The notes beneath the pieces were generated by a model that searched no databases, was not told where the DNA came from, and saw only the letters and a list, made by a program, of their open reading frames with translations. Made by a program: the position numbers and the translations under genes. Shown here piece after piece: positions 1 to 8,227 of a DNA stretch of 64,000 nucleotides. This DNA comes from JAWKTV01 sp041398905 (lineage in GTDB: Bacteria; Planctomycetota; Planctomycetia; Planctomycetales; Planctomycetaceae), in NCBI GenBank assembly GCA_041398905.1, contig JAWKTV010000015.1, positions 1 to 64,000 of the forward strand. The letters run 5' to 3'. The first letter of the stretch is position 1; each line of letters opens with the position of its first letter.

Positions 1-159
1 GACCATCCCGGTCTGCAACGGACGCGCGGGCACCTGTGCTTCTGCGGCCACGGCTCCGTCGTCGCCTATCGCAACCTGCGAATCCGTGAGATCCCGACGG
101 CAGACTCCCAGGCCGCCGCGGATTCGACAAACGACGCGAACCCGTCTCCGCAACCTTAG
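1..159 (+). CDS. C-terminal end of a DUF1080 (3-keto-disaccharide hydrolase)-like protein, partial
   Basis: Frame 1 is open from the window edge to a TAG at 157-159 and gives 52 residues. The segment GHLCFCGHGSVVAYRNLRI closely resembles the closing beta-strands of DUF1080 domains, where a ...G.I.LQ.HG..V.FRNIRIKEL pattern is usual, and it is followed by a short disordered tail. DUF1080 proteins are secreted concanavalin-like-fold glycoside hydrolases that are very common in planctomycetes. The start lies outside the window, so signal peptide and active site cannot be seen. The call rests on this one motif. Confidence 0.6.
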   Translation, partial: DHPGLQRTRGHLCFCGHGSVVAYRNLRIREIPTADSQAAADSTNDANPSPQP

Positions 160-299
160 AGTTGCAACTGGTACAGCCCAGGGAGCGACTTGCGAACCGG
201 GCGATCATGCCAGGTACCGGCTCTACGGGATCGGGCGTTGGCGATGTTCGCCGCCTGTATTGGGACGCTGGCCCGCAACTGCGGGCCGCTGACGGCTCG

Positions 300-785
300 C
301 TAGATCAACGCTGGACGGCCCAGCTGCCGGCGAATCAGTGCCCATTGGCCCGCGTGCATCAACCAGTGCGTCCCCTGCATCAGAAACAGGTGTCCCACGG
401 TCGGCGCATACGAGATGCCGGTGGGCGCATCGAACGACGCGTCGTCCGTGATCGCATCGAGATTCTTCAGCGTCGCGGCCCGCTGCTGCTGTGCGGTCGC
501 CAGCAGGTCCGCCTTGCTGTCGAAGTTCGACGCTCCGTCGAGGCTCGCAGTCTCCCGCGAATACCGCTCAGCGAACCCTTGCGGCAACGCGGGCATGGAA
601 CCGGGCCGCGCCTGCTCAATCATCTGATGCTCCGAGACAATCAGGTGCCCGACCTGCCAGTTGATATGGTTGGCCCCCGCGCAAGGACGATACAGCATCT
701 CCTCGTCCGTGAGGTCACTCAGGTAAGTTGAGCTGATCATGTTCGCGGAGGCGATCGATTCGCGAATCGCGTCATTGGTGGTCAT
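300..785 (-). CDS. DinB-family protein
   Basis: This 161-residue protein has the size and layout of a single DinB/YfiT-like four-helix bundle. The metal-binding histidine pattern is visible: NWQVGHLI near residue 48 and TVGHLFLMQGTHWLMHAGQW near the C-terminus, the second carrying several spaced histidines. DinB-family proteins are usually metal-dependent and several act as thiol-dependent transferases; the substrate here is unknown. The ATG is preceded by an AGGA ribosome binding site eight bases upstream. It lies 108 bp downstream of rplQ on the same strand, with a hairpin between them, so it is probably a separate transcription unit or a read-through gene. Confidence 0.85.
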   Translation of the reverse strand: MTTNDAIRESIASANMISSTYLSDLTDEEMLYRPCAGANHINWQVGHLIVSEHQMIEQARPGSMPALPQGFAERYSRETASLDGASNFDSKADLLATAQQQRAATLKNLDAITDDASFDAPTGISYAPTVGHLFLMQGTHWLMHAGQWALIRRQLGRPALI

Positions 786-839
786 GGCATCGATCCTGGA
801 GTGGAGCGGAGGAGTGGAAATTCAGGTCCACCAACGCGA

Positions 840-866
840 ATCGCCGACACGAGGTGTGCCGGCGAT
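840..866 (-). terminator. Hairpin between rplQ and the DinB gene
   Basis: An inverted repeat pairs ATCGCCG (840-846) with CGGCGAT (860-866), and an inner ACAC pairs with GTGT after a 2-nt bulge. It sits 27 bp after the rplQ stop, where the alpha operon should end. No U-run follows, so it could be a weak terminator or an mRNA-stabilising stem. Confidence 0.4.
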
Positions 867-892
867 CACAGATTTGCGATGAAGATCGACGG

Positions 893-1483
893 CTATTCAG
901 CGGCCGGCTCAGCGGACTCGGCAGGGCGAGTGACGATCGGAGCGGCACGCTCCTTCACACGGTCACGCTCACCGACGAACTCGATGAGAGCCTGACGACC
1001 GGCGTCACCCAGACGACGCTCGGCGATCTCGACGATGCGGGTGTAGCCGCCGGGTCGATCGGCGAACCGTTGCGCCAAGTCGCTGAACAGGATGCTGACA
1101 GCATCCTTGTCACGCAGCAGGTTGAACGCGCGGCGGCGGTAAGTGATGGCGGGCGCGATCGCCTGCGTCCACTTCTGCCACTGCTCGGAGTTCCGCCAAT
1201 CCTTCCACTCCGTGCTGTTCCGCACGGCCTGGGTGGCGTACTGCTCGGCCTCCGCCTGATGAGGCAGAGCCTTCTTGGCGAGCGTGATCAGCTTCTCGAT
1301 GAACGGACGCAGTTCCTTCGCCTTGGGCACGGTGGTGATGATCCGGCCGGCGACCTTCGGCGCGTTCTCGGCACCTTCCTCGACTCGCAGCGTGCGAATC
1401 AGACTGACCGCCATGTTGCGGAACATCGCCTTCCGGTGCGAAGGCTTCCGCCCCAGTATACGACCTCGAACCCTGTGACGCAT
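893..1483 (-). CDS. rplQ: 50S ribosomal protein L17
   Basis: The N-terminus (MRHRVRGRILGRKPSHRKAM) and the C-terminal block (DRPGGYTRIVEIAERRLGDAGRQALIEFVG) are diagnostic for L17, a large-subunit protein bound near the polypeptide exit. At 196 residues it is much longer than the roughly 120-130 of typical L17. The extra length comes from a Trp- and Lys-rich insertion at about residues 72-112 and an acidic Ala/Pro/Glu tail after the core. It is the last gene of the rpmJ-rpsM-rpsK-rpoA-rplQ cluster, 102 bp after rpoA. The frame is intact. Confidence 0.97.
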   Translation of the reverse strand: MRHRVRGRILGRKPSHRKAMFRNMAVSLIRTLRVEEGAENAPKVAGRIITTVPKAKELRPFIEKLITLAKKALPHQAEAEQYATQAVRNSTEWKDWRNSEQWQKWTQAIAPAITYRRRAFNLLRDKDAVSILFSDLAQRFADRPGGYTRIVEIAERRLGDAGRQALIEFVGERDRVKERAAPIVTRPAESAEPAAE

Positions 1484-1585
1484 GGAACCGTCTCACTCTG
1501 GCTATCGACCGACGCGCCATCCGCACGGGGTCGTGACTGAACGTTGACTGAATTTCAAACAAAAACTCGCCGCGACGATTGCTAC

Positions 1586-2593
1586 TTAGCGGATCGACTG
1601 CGGAATCTTCATGCCCATCCGCAGGCCGATCGCCATCAGCCGCTCGCGAACCTCGACCAGCGTCGTCTCACCGAAGTTGCGGACCTGCAACAACTGGTCT
1701 TCTGACTTGGTGACCAGGTCACGGACCGTGTTGATCCCTTCGGATTCGAGACAGTTGGTTGCCCGGACCGACAGTGCGAGTTCGGCCAGGGACATCTCCA
1801 GCTTCTCTTCCAGTTCCAGATCGACGGGCGAATAGCCGGTCGCCTCCAGCATCCCACGCAGCCCAGCTTCCGGCGGCAGCTCCGGACCGGGCTCGCGGTA
1901 GTTGATGAACGGGTTCAGATGCTTCCGGAGAATCTTCGACGCTTCGACGAGCGCCATCTCCGGCGTGATTGTTCCGTCGGTCCAGATCTCCAGGGTCAGC
2001 TTGTCGTAGTTCGTACGCTGACCGACGCGGGTGTCCTCGACCTTGTAGCGGACGCGAGTGATCGGGGAGAAAGCGGCATCCAGCGGAATCACGCCCGCCT
2101 CGTTCATCCCATCGAACTGCTCGGAAGCCGGTACGAACCCGCGGCCGTTCTCGACGGTCATCTCGATGCTCAGCGGAACATCGTCCGTCATCGTCGCGAT
2201 GATCAGATCCTTGTTGATGACTTCGACCTGATCGTCGGTGATGACATCGGCACCAGTCACGACGCCCCGTTCGCGGCGATCGATCCGGATCGTCTTCGAG
2301 GTCGTGCTGTGGTTCTTGACCACGAGCGACTTGATGTTCAGGCAGATCTCGGTCATGTCCTCGACAACGCCGGGAATGGTCGAGAACTCATGCTGCACGC
2401 CGGCGATCCGGGCCCGCGTGACGGCGCTGCCTTCGAGGCTCGACAGCAGGATGCGACGCAGACTGTTCGCGATCGTGTGACCGAAGCCACGCTCAAACGG
2501 TTCAGCCACGAACATTCCGTAGTTGGATGTCGCGGTCGCATTGTAGAGGGCGACGCGGCTGGGGAGTTCGAGGTTACGCCAACGAATACGCAT
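1586..2593 (-). CDS. rpoA: DNA-directed RNA polymerase subunit alpha
   Basis: This 335-residue protein has the full alpha layout. The N-terminal dimerisation and assembly domain includes ANSLRRILLSSLEGSAV near residue 40 and the internal insert domain follows. The C-terminal domain (about 265-325) has the helix-hairpin-helix segment TVRDLVTKSEDQLLQVRNFG that binds UP elements and activators. The start MRIRWRNLELPSRV resembles planctomycete RpoA, and a GGAG ribosome binding site lies six bases upstream of the ATG. It sits directly after rpsK, whereas many bacteria have rpsD between the two. Confidence 0.98.
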   Translation of the reverse strand: MRIRWRNLELPSRVALYNATATSNYGMFVAEPFERGFGHTIANSLRRILLSSLEGSAVTRARIAGVQHEFSTIPGVVEDMTEICLNIKSLVVKNHSTTSKTIRIDRRERGVVTGADVITDDQVEVINKDLIIATMTDDVPLSIEMTVENGRGFVPASEQFDGMNEAGVIPLDAAFSPITRVRYKVEDTRVGQRTNYDKLTLEIWTDGTITPEMALVEASKILRKHLNPFINYREPGPELPPEAGLRGMLEATGYSPVDLELEEKLEMSLAELALSVRATNCLESEGINTVRDLVTKSEDQLLQVRNFGETTLVEVRERLMAIGLRMGMKIPQSIR

Positions 2594-2682
2594 GGGTGTC
2601 TCCAGGGTGGGGCAGTACTGACGGTCGCATCAAGCCAAGACAATCGCGGGTTCGCCATCGATCGCGTCGACGGCATCGCCCA

Positions 2683-3066
2683 TCAGACGCGACGCTTCTT
2701 GCGAGGACGACAGCCGTTGTGCGGCAGTGGGGTAACGTCTTCGATGCTCTTGATCGAGATACCGCCAATCTGCAGACCGGTGATCGCACTTTCGCGACCC
2801 GAGCCAGGACCATTCACGCGGACTTCCATCTCCTTCACACCGTACTTGCGAGCGCGGTCGGCACAGGTTTCCGCCGCCTTCTGTGCGGCGAACGGGGTGC
2901 TCTTGCGGGACCCCTTGAAGCCCGATGTCCCCGCCGTCGCCCAGCACAACACGTCACCATTGGTGTCGGTAATCGTCACCGTGGTGTTGTTGAACGTCGC
3001 CTTGATGTGCGCGATCGCCTTGGTGACGTTCTTTCGAATTCGCTTTTTTGCAGTCGCCTTCGCCAC
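2683..3066 (-). CDS. rpsK: 30S ribosomal protein S11
   Basis: The sequence KNVTKAIAHIKATFNNTTVTITDTNG and the C-terminal NGCRPRKKRRV tail are classic S11, a platform protein of the small subunit that contacts mRNA at the exit channel. The GTG at 3066 is preferred over an in-frame TTG two codons upstream because GTAAGG stands at correct spacing before it and because S11 proteins commonly begin near this residue. This gives 127 residues. It lies between rpsM and rpoA, with 89 bp to the rpoA start. Confidence 0.97.
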   Translation of the reverse strand: MAKATAKKRIRKNVTKAIAHIKATFNNTTVTITDTNGDVLCWATAGTSGFKGSRKSTPFAAQKAAETCADRARKYGVKEMEVRVNGPGSGRESAITGLQIGGISIKSIEDVTPLPHNGCRPRKKRRV

Positions 3067-3224
3067 GATCAAACCTTACGGGTAATAACTGTTCGGCTTC
3101 CGTCGGCCGACACGAGGCCGCGACAGAAGAGATGACTTTCAACCCCACTGGCATCCGCCAGCCCAGCAGGCACCCGGCGCGGTCACCCCGGCCACGACGC
3201 CCCTCGCGCCACGCCCTGACGGGC

Positions 3225-3611
3225 CTAGTGACGCATATCCTTCACGCCCTTCTTGCCGGCGACCGTCTTCTTGCCCCCCTTGCGGGTACGGGCGTTCGTC
3301 CGGGTCCGCTGACCACGCACCGGCAAACCGCGGCGGTGACGCATGCCGCGGTAGGACTGAATGTTCCGCAGGCGGGCAATGTTTTCCTGCGTCTGCCGAC
3401 GCAACTGCCCCTCGACCGTGTACTCGTTGTCCAGCAGGCCGTTGATCCGCTGAATATCGTCGTCGGACAACTCGCGGGCACGTCGCTGAGTGTCCAGCCC
3501 CAGCCGATGGCACAGCTCGAGCGCCTTGGCCTGACCCAACCCGTGCAAGTACTGCAGCGAGATATAGGTTGGCTTGTCGTTCGGAATATCCACACCGAGA
3601 ATACGTGGCAT
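3225..3611 (-). CDS. rpsM: 30S ribosomal protein S13
   Basis: The ATG at 3611 gives MPRILGVDIPNDKPTYISLQ, the standard S13 beginning, and 128 residues, the usual length. The C-terminal half carries the basic RNA-binding tail with HRRGLPVRGQRTRTNARTRKG. S13 sits in the head of the small subunit and contacts the P-site tRNA and bridge B1. An AAAGG ribosome binding site precedes the chosen start; longer in-frame upstream sequence does not look like S13. It is the second gene of the cluster, after rpmJ. Confidence 0.98.
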   Translation of the reverse strand: MPRILGVDIPNDKPTYISLQYLHGLGQAKALELCHRLGLDTQRRARELSDDDIQRINGLLDNEYTVEGQLRRQTQENIARLRNIQSYRGMRHRRGLPVRGQRTRTNARTRKGGKKTVAGKKGVKDMRH

Positions 3612-3728
3612 CGTATACCTTTTATCCGTCAGGGAGATCGCCGGACACCGCCGGCAACGTCGACTTTCACACTCGCAAGACCACCGCAACCCAACAGCTC
3701 AGAACTTGCCGACAGCGGCAAGCACAGG

Positions 3729-3845
3729 TCAACCCTGGCGCTGCTTGTGTCGCGGATTCGACGAGCAAATCACATACACGCGCCCCTTGCGGCTGACGAT
3801 CTTGCAACCTTCGCAGATCCGCTTGACGCTTGATCGTACCTTCAT
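3729..3845 (-). CDS. rpmJ: 50S ribosomal protein L36
   Basis: This 38-residue protein begins MKVRSSVKRICEGCKIV and has all four zinc ligands of the zinc-binding (C+) form of L36: the CxxC pair at residues 11 and 14, a later Cys in VICSSNP, and the His in PRHKQ. The ATG is embedded in a longer frame, but the upstream codons are not L36-like. It is the first gene of the alpha-operon remnant. No infA, map or secY precedes it, so the cluster is separated from the spc operon here. The predicted promoter is about 180 bp upstream. Confidence 0.96.
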   Translation of the reverse strand: MKVRSSVKRICEGCKIVSRKGRVYVICSSNPRHKQRQG

Positions 3846-4331
3846 GGCAATCCAACCTGACTGGCGACGCTGACGACTGAGACTGAAAACGAACCGCCCC
3901 ACAGCTCGGTCCGCGGACGAGCAAGGCCTGCACTGGCCCGAAATTGGACGGATGCGGAAGACAACGTCTCCACAACCATCCATTCACGATGCGATCCAAA
4001 GCGATCCCGGCGGGACGAATCGGGAGAGTATAAGCCGACCGGGTTCCCATCGACAAGCGTGCGGAGACTGGTTTTTCAACCGCGGATGTTCGTGAGGGAC
4101 TCTTGGATGCTCCGGAGTGACGCAATGAGTGCACAAAAGTTCATTTTTCGCTGACCTTGGTGCTGACGCACAGCGGACGAGATGCATTGCGGAGACTGCT
4201 GTGTCGCTGACCGACTGCGGCGTTGTCGCCGCGACCGACGGTCCGGGGTCTCGCGGCCACCGGCTCACCGATTACCTGCTGACACACGAGCCGGGATGCA
4301 ACAGCACCCGGGCCGTGGCGGTCGGACTTGC
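3846..4331. other. Intergenic region upstream of rpmJ
   Basis: No convincing gene is visible in these 486 bases. The region contains the promoter at 4027-4056 and a leader without an obvious hairpin. Short open frames here lack ribosome binding sites and family motifs. Confidence 0.6.
4027..4056 (-). promoter_or_regulatory. Sigma70-type promoter for the rpmJ-rpsM-rpsK-rpoA-rplQ cluster
   Basis: On the minus strand a TTGTCG -35 box (4051-4056) is followed by an 18-bp spacer and a TATACT -10 box (4027-4032). It points at rpmJ and would leave a leader of about 175 nt, long enough to hold an autoregulatory structure, although none is evident. It is the clearest AT-containing box in a GC-rich gap. 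Confidence 0.6.
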
Positions 4332-5303
4332 TCAGGTGGTGGCGGTGGCGTCTTGCCAGGATTGGCGGAGGAGCAGCCGCATTTCGGCCCATTGGACCTG
4401 GCGAGCGAGGAGGGCCAGGAGCGCGCCTGCATCGCGGGCGGTCGCCTGACAGAGGTCGACGAACGCGAATGGCTGCCAGTCGCCGTTTTTGACGAGCCGG
4501 CTCAGCCAGTCACTGGCCGCCGGGGTACTGGCGGCGGCGAACAGGCGTTCGGCGGTGCGTGCCAGCTCGGGAAAGATGGGGTGAACACCGACGTTGCGGA
4601 ACCAGTACTTGGCATTGCTGTAGTCCGGCTCTCGTCGATGCATGATGGCGTGCCAATAGTCGGCGGAGCAGTGCCGCCCGGCGTGCTCGACTTGCTGCGA
4701 TGTGGCGTGTGATTCGTGCAGCCAGTCGTGCATCAGCAGCAGTCCGGCTTCAACCGCGAGAGCATCGGGGCGGGACGTGGCCGACCGTGTCGCCGCGCGG
4801 GCGAGTCGCTGGAGGGCCTCCTGCGATCCCCGCGCATTTCGTGGGGCGACGGTCGGTCCCAACGCGGGCAGTCGCTCGATCCGATCGCGGGGCAGGTCAT
4901 CGGTGGGGGTCGCGAAGTCCGGCATCAGGACCCGCAATGCGGTGGGATCGGTGGCGACAACATCAACGGCCGCCAACCAGAGATCAACAGGCTGCGTCGC
5001 AGCCCCGAGACGCTCCACCTCAGCGGGCGCGAGGAGCACGCAGTCGGCGTCGCGCCAGGTGCGGACCCCGATCGCGAGACTCGTCGGCAGTTCGCGATCG
5101 AGCTGTTGCTGCAATGCGTCATCGTCGCCGCGCGCCAGCGAGACGGCCACTTTGTTAACACTGTTAACGTTCGCTGAAGCACAGAAGTCGGCGAGCAGAC
5201 GGTCTGCGAGGGCATCGCTTGTGCCGATGACCAGCGGCTCCAGAGCGGCAGCGGGGAGTTGACGAAAGTCGCAAGGGAGGGCGGGGGACTGGTTGAGAAG
5301 CAC
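4332..5303 (-). CDS. Conserved planctomycete protein of unknown function with a WHAIMHRREPDYSNAKYWFRNVG block
   Basis: This 323-residue soluble protein has no signal peptide and no membrane segment. Its outstanding feature is a dense block near residues 215-240, DYWHAIMHRREPDYSNAKYW followed by FRNVGVHPIFPEL, full of His, Arg, Trp and Tyr as expected of an active or binding site. I recall this block from planctomycete hypothetical proteins but know no function for it. The start is GTG with an AAGGAG ribosome binding site seven bases upstream and a strong promoter about 70 bp further up. It is transcribed in the same direction as the ribosomal cluster but is separated from it by a promoter. 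The frame is intact. Confidence 0.8.
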   Translation of the reverse strand: MLLNQSPALPCDFRQLPAAALEPLVIGTSDALADRLLADFCASANVNSVNKVAVSLARGDDDALQQQLDRELPTSLAIGVRTWRDADCVLLAPAEVERLGAATQPVDLWLAAVDVVATDPTALRVLMPDFATPTDDLPRDRIERLPALGPTVAPRNARGSQEALQRLARAATRSATSRPDALAVEAGLLLMHDWLHESHATSQQVEHAGRHCSADYWHAIMHRREPDYSNAKYWFRNVGVHPIFPELARTAERLFAAASTPAASDWLSRLVKNGDWQPFAFVDLCQATARDAGALLALLARQVQWAEMRLLLRQSWQDATATT

Positions 5304-5745
5304 GTTGTAACTCCTTATCCGGGAGTCGATTGCGGTGACATTGGTAGTGGCGTCAGAGTGCTGACCGGTACGATCATATCAGTTTGCCTGTTCGGGCGCA
5401 ACTGGTTGGCGGGCGAGCGAAACACGCGTGAGAAGGTGGAGCGGAACGGGGTTGCGATTGAACTCCCGGGCAGGTTTCCCTATGCTGATACGCGTGGAGT
5501 AGGGCCACGGTGTGGCCGCTCGTGTCTGGCTGGCTGGCCTGCGCGGGTGCTTGGGCGTGTCCAGGAAGGACATGCGAGTGGGTTTGCGGAGGATCGCGGT
5601 GCGGAGTACCGAGCCGCCTCCAAATCGGCATCAGTTCTCTGTTGGCTTCGACTGACTGCGGCTGGAATCGTTGGACGGGAGGGGTCCCGTTGGGCGTTCC
5701 GTCGGTCGTGCCTCAGGGCGGATGCTGCCAACTTGAATGTGACGC
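5304..5745. other. Divergent intergenic region
   Basis: The region separates the minus-strand gene starting at 5303 from the plus-strand membrane protein at 5746. Besides the promoter at 5373-5401 nothing is recognisable. Short frames here have no motif or ribosome binding site. Confidence 0.5.
5373..5401 (-). promoter_or_regulatory. Sigma70-type promoter upstream of the HRREPDYSN protein
   Basis: The minus strand reads TTGCGC (5396-5401), a 17-bp spacer, then TATGAT (5373-5378). It lies about 70 bp before the GTG start at 5303, and an AAGGAG site intervenes. Confidence 0.6.
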
Positions 5746-7057
5746 ATGAGCGATTTCCCACCGGGTTATCGCGTCGATGGTCCGACCTGGATGTATCTCT
5801 CGGCGGTCCTGATCGTCGCGGTGTTCTTTCGATTCAACCGCGTTCTGTCACTACGGAATATCGATCTCGGCCTGCTGCTCGGGGCAAGTCCGGGTCTGTT
5901 GCTCGTGGAACGACCGAGTGGCAGGACGTTTGGTTTCGTGTGGCTGTTCGTCGCCAGCGGTCTGTTTCTCATCAGGCTGCTTGTTGACCCTGCGCGCTGC
6001 GTCGGCGACCAGTGCTGGGGCAGAACCTGAACGCGGGCGGCATGGGGTTCCTCGCCGCGACGGCGATTGTGCTACTGGCCCACGCGGCAATTCAGGGTGA
6101 ACTGCCCAGTTCCACCACCCAAGTGGTGGCGGAGGCTCGGCAGGTCCTGGACGGCGGGCGGACCGCCGCAACGACTGCCGATCTGAATCACGGTCCTGCG
6201 GCGACGATGATGGCGGTGGTGACCAATGCCCTGTTCGCCGATTATGGAGCACGAGCGATTGCCGTGCTTGCACATCTGGCGGTGGCGATCGGGCTGTTTT
6301 TCGTCGGGCGGAACCTGTTCAGTTACGGCCATGTCGGGCTGGCGATGGCGACGCTGTACCTGCTGCATCCGGCCACGGCGTTTGATGTGGGGGCGGCGAC
6401 GCACGTGCTGCCCGCGGCTCTGATCGTGTGGGCGTTTGTGGCGTATCGGAAGCCGCTGGTGTCGGGGTGCTACTGGGGCTGGCTTGTGGCACGCTGTTCT
6501 TTCCACTGTTCCTGCTGCCGATCTGGATCGCGTTCTACGGTCGGCGGGGGCTGCGGTTCGCCACGTCACTGATTGCGATGACCGCGCTGCTGGCGGGGAT
6601 GATGCTGCTGACCACGGACGATCCGAACTCGTTTCTGCGGAAAACGCTGGGCACGATTCACCTGAACGTGATGCACTTCGAAGGGAGTGCGGACTTCAAT
6701 GGCTTCTGGAGTGGTGAAGGGAACGGCTGGTTCCGGGTGCCGGTGATCGTCGCGTATCTGGTGATGCTGACGGTGCTGACGATCTGGCCGCGACAGAAGA
6801 ACCTTGAACACCTGATGACCGCCTCGGCCGCCGCCGTGGTCGGCACGCAGTTCTGGTATCCGCAGGAGGGCGGGGTGTACCTGCTGTGGTATTTGCCGCT
6901 GGTGCTGATGGTCGTCTTCCGTCCCCGGCTGGTGCATTTGACGCCGCCGGCCGCGCTGGATGCCGACGAGCAGACGATCTCGCGAGCGCCGAGCAGTTCG
7001 CTGCCACGCACCGCCGGGGGGAGTAACCTCATCAGCCGGGCGCGGCTGTTTCGGTAG
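5746..7057 (+). CDS. Polytopic membrane protein of unknown function, two frameshifts
   Basis: Three consecutive frames each encode part of one hydrophobic protein of about 437 residues. Segment 1 (5746 to about 6000) is MSDFPPGYRVDGPTWMYLSA with a first helix. Segment 2 (about 6005-6465) has helices such as GFLAATAIVLLAHAAIQ and AVLAHLAVAIGLFFVGRNLF. Segment 3 (about 6465-7057) has FFPLFLLPIWIAFYGRRG and YLLWYLPLVLMVVFRP before a polar tail. Roughly ten membrane helices are expected. Both frame changes equal the loss of a single base. No family is recognised; the layout resembles planctomycete proteins near glycosyltransferase-like membrane enzymes. It precedes an acyltransferase and a DUF2079 protein, suggesting envelope lipid or glycan work, which is inference only. 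Confidence 0.65.
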
Positions 7058-7205
7058 CATCGTCGCGGTTGATTCGATTGCGGCGATGGCCGTTGCTGCG
7101 TGAGTCTCGGCGAATCGGTATGAAAACCGGTCTGGAGGGGATTCGGGGATGGGATTAGAATCCGGCCCGACCGCATACCGACCTTCCGGTTCCCACCTTA
7201 GCGCG

Positions 7206-7937
7206 ATGAAGCTTCGTCATCCACTCCTGATCCGAGTCGCCGCGCATATTGTCGCGGGCGCGATGCGGCTGTGGTTCAAGGCGAGCCGGCTGGAGACGGT
7301 GGGCGAGGTCACGGGTATCAACCCGTTCGCCGACTCGGGCGACGAACGTTTCCTGTACTGCATCTGGCACGATGCGATCTTCGGGATGATCTTTTCCCGC
7401 AAGCATGAACGGATGGCGGGGCTGGTGAGCCGACACGCCGATGGCAGTTATGTCGCCGACATCATGTCGATTTTCCATGTGCGGCCGATTCGCGGATCGA
7501 GCGGGCGTGGCGGTGCGGTCGCTGTGCGGGAGATGATGGCGGCGGCGCAGGACTGGCACATCGCGATCGCGGCGGACGGCCCGCGCGGGCCGCGACATGA
7601 ACTGAAGGATGGCATCATTTACCTCGCGTCGCAGACGGGCCGGGGGATCATCCCGACGGCTTACGTGGCTCGCAAGGCGTGGCGGCCTCGCGGCAAGTGG
7701 ACCGACATGCTGATCCCCCGACTGGGAACCCGCACGTGGATCGTCGGCGCAAAGCCGTTCCACGTGCCGCCGGGTCTGAAGCCCTCGGAACTTGGCCCGT
7801 ACCGCGAAGCACTGGCGGCAGAGATGGCGCGAGTACACGCGATCGCGGACCAGATCGCCCGCGGCGAACGGGATCAATTCGATCCGCTCCCCGAGATGCA
7901 GGAGCCGCTGGTGAATCAGCCGCGGCGCGCCGCGTAG
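7206..7937 (+). CDS. DUF374 lysophospholipid-acyltransferase-like protein
   Basis: This protein of about 243 residues has the DUF374 signature. FLYCIWHDAIF contains the HD-like acyltransferase pair, followed by LVSRHADGSYVADI, a VRPIRGSSGRGGAVAVREM block, and IAIAADGPRGPRHELKDGI, the phosphate-binding motif shared with PlsC-like enzymes. Members are membrane-associated and are thought to transfer acyl chains to lipid A or glycerolipid acceptors. The ATG at 7206 (MKLRHPLLIRVAAHI) places a hydrophobic amphipathic helix at the N-terminus; an upstream in-frame ATG at 7149 is less likely. The frame is intact between two broken membrane genes. Confidence 0.88.
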   Translation: MKLRHPLLIRVAAHIVAGAMRLWFKASRLETVGEVTGINPFADSGDERFLYCIWHDAIFGMIFSRKHERMAGLVSRHADGSYVADIMSIFHVRPIRGSSGRGGAVAVREMMAAAQDWHIAIAADGPRGPRHELKDGIIYLASQTGRGIIPTAYVARKAWRPRGKWTDMLIPRLGTRTWIVGAKPFHVPPGLKPSELGPYREALAAEMARVHAIADQIARGERDQFDPLPEMQEPLVNQPRRAA

Positions 7938-8227
7938 TGACTGTTCGCGGCGCGAACAGATGAGCAACCTGACTTCGTGCGTCGCAGTGTCCAGTGTTTC
8001 GGGCGAGCTTCCGCATCGCGCCAGCCGGACCGGCGGTCTACCGGCGCCCCGCCTGCGATCGGGGTACCTCGGTGGACCGACCTGCCGAGCGCGGCCCGGT
8101 CACCCGCAGCTCATCGATCCCATGTGAAACAGCGGGTGCTGCTGCCGGACTGGTTGCTGATGGCGGGGAGGGTCGGTGATAATCAGCCATCGTCCACTCG
8201 CCGCGCCCTTCGATCAAGCCTGTTCCG

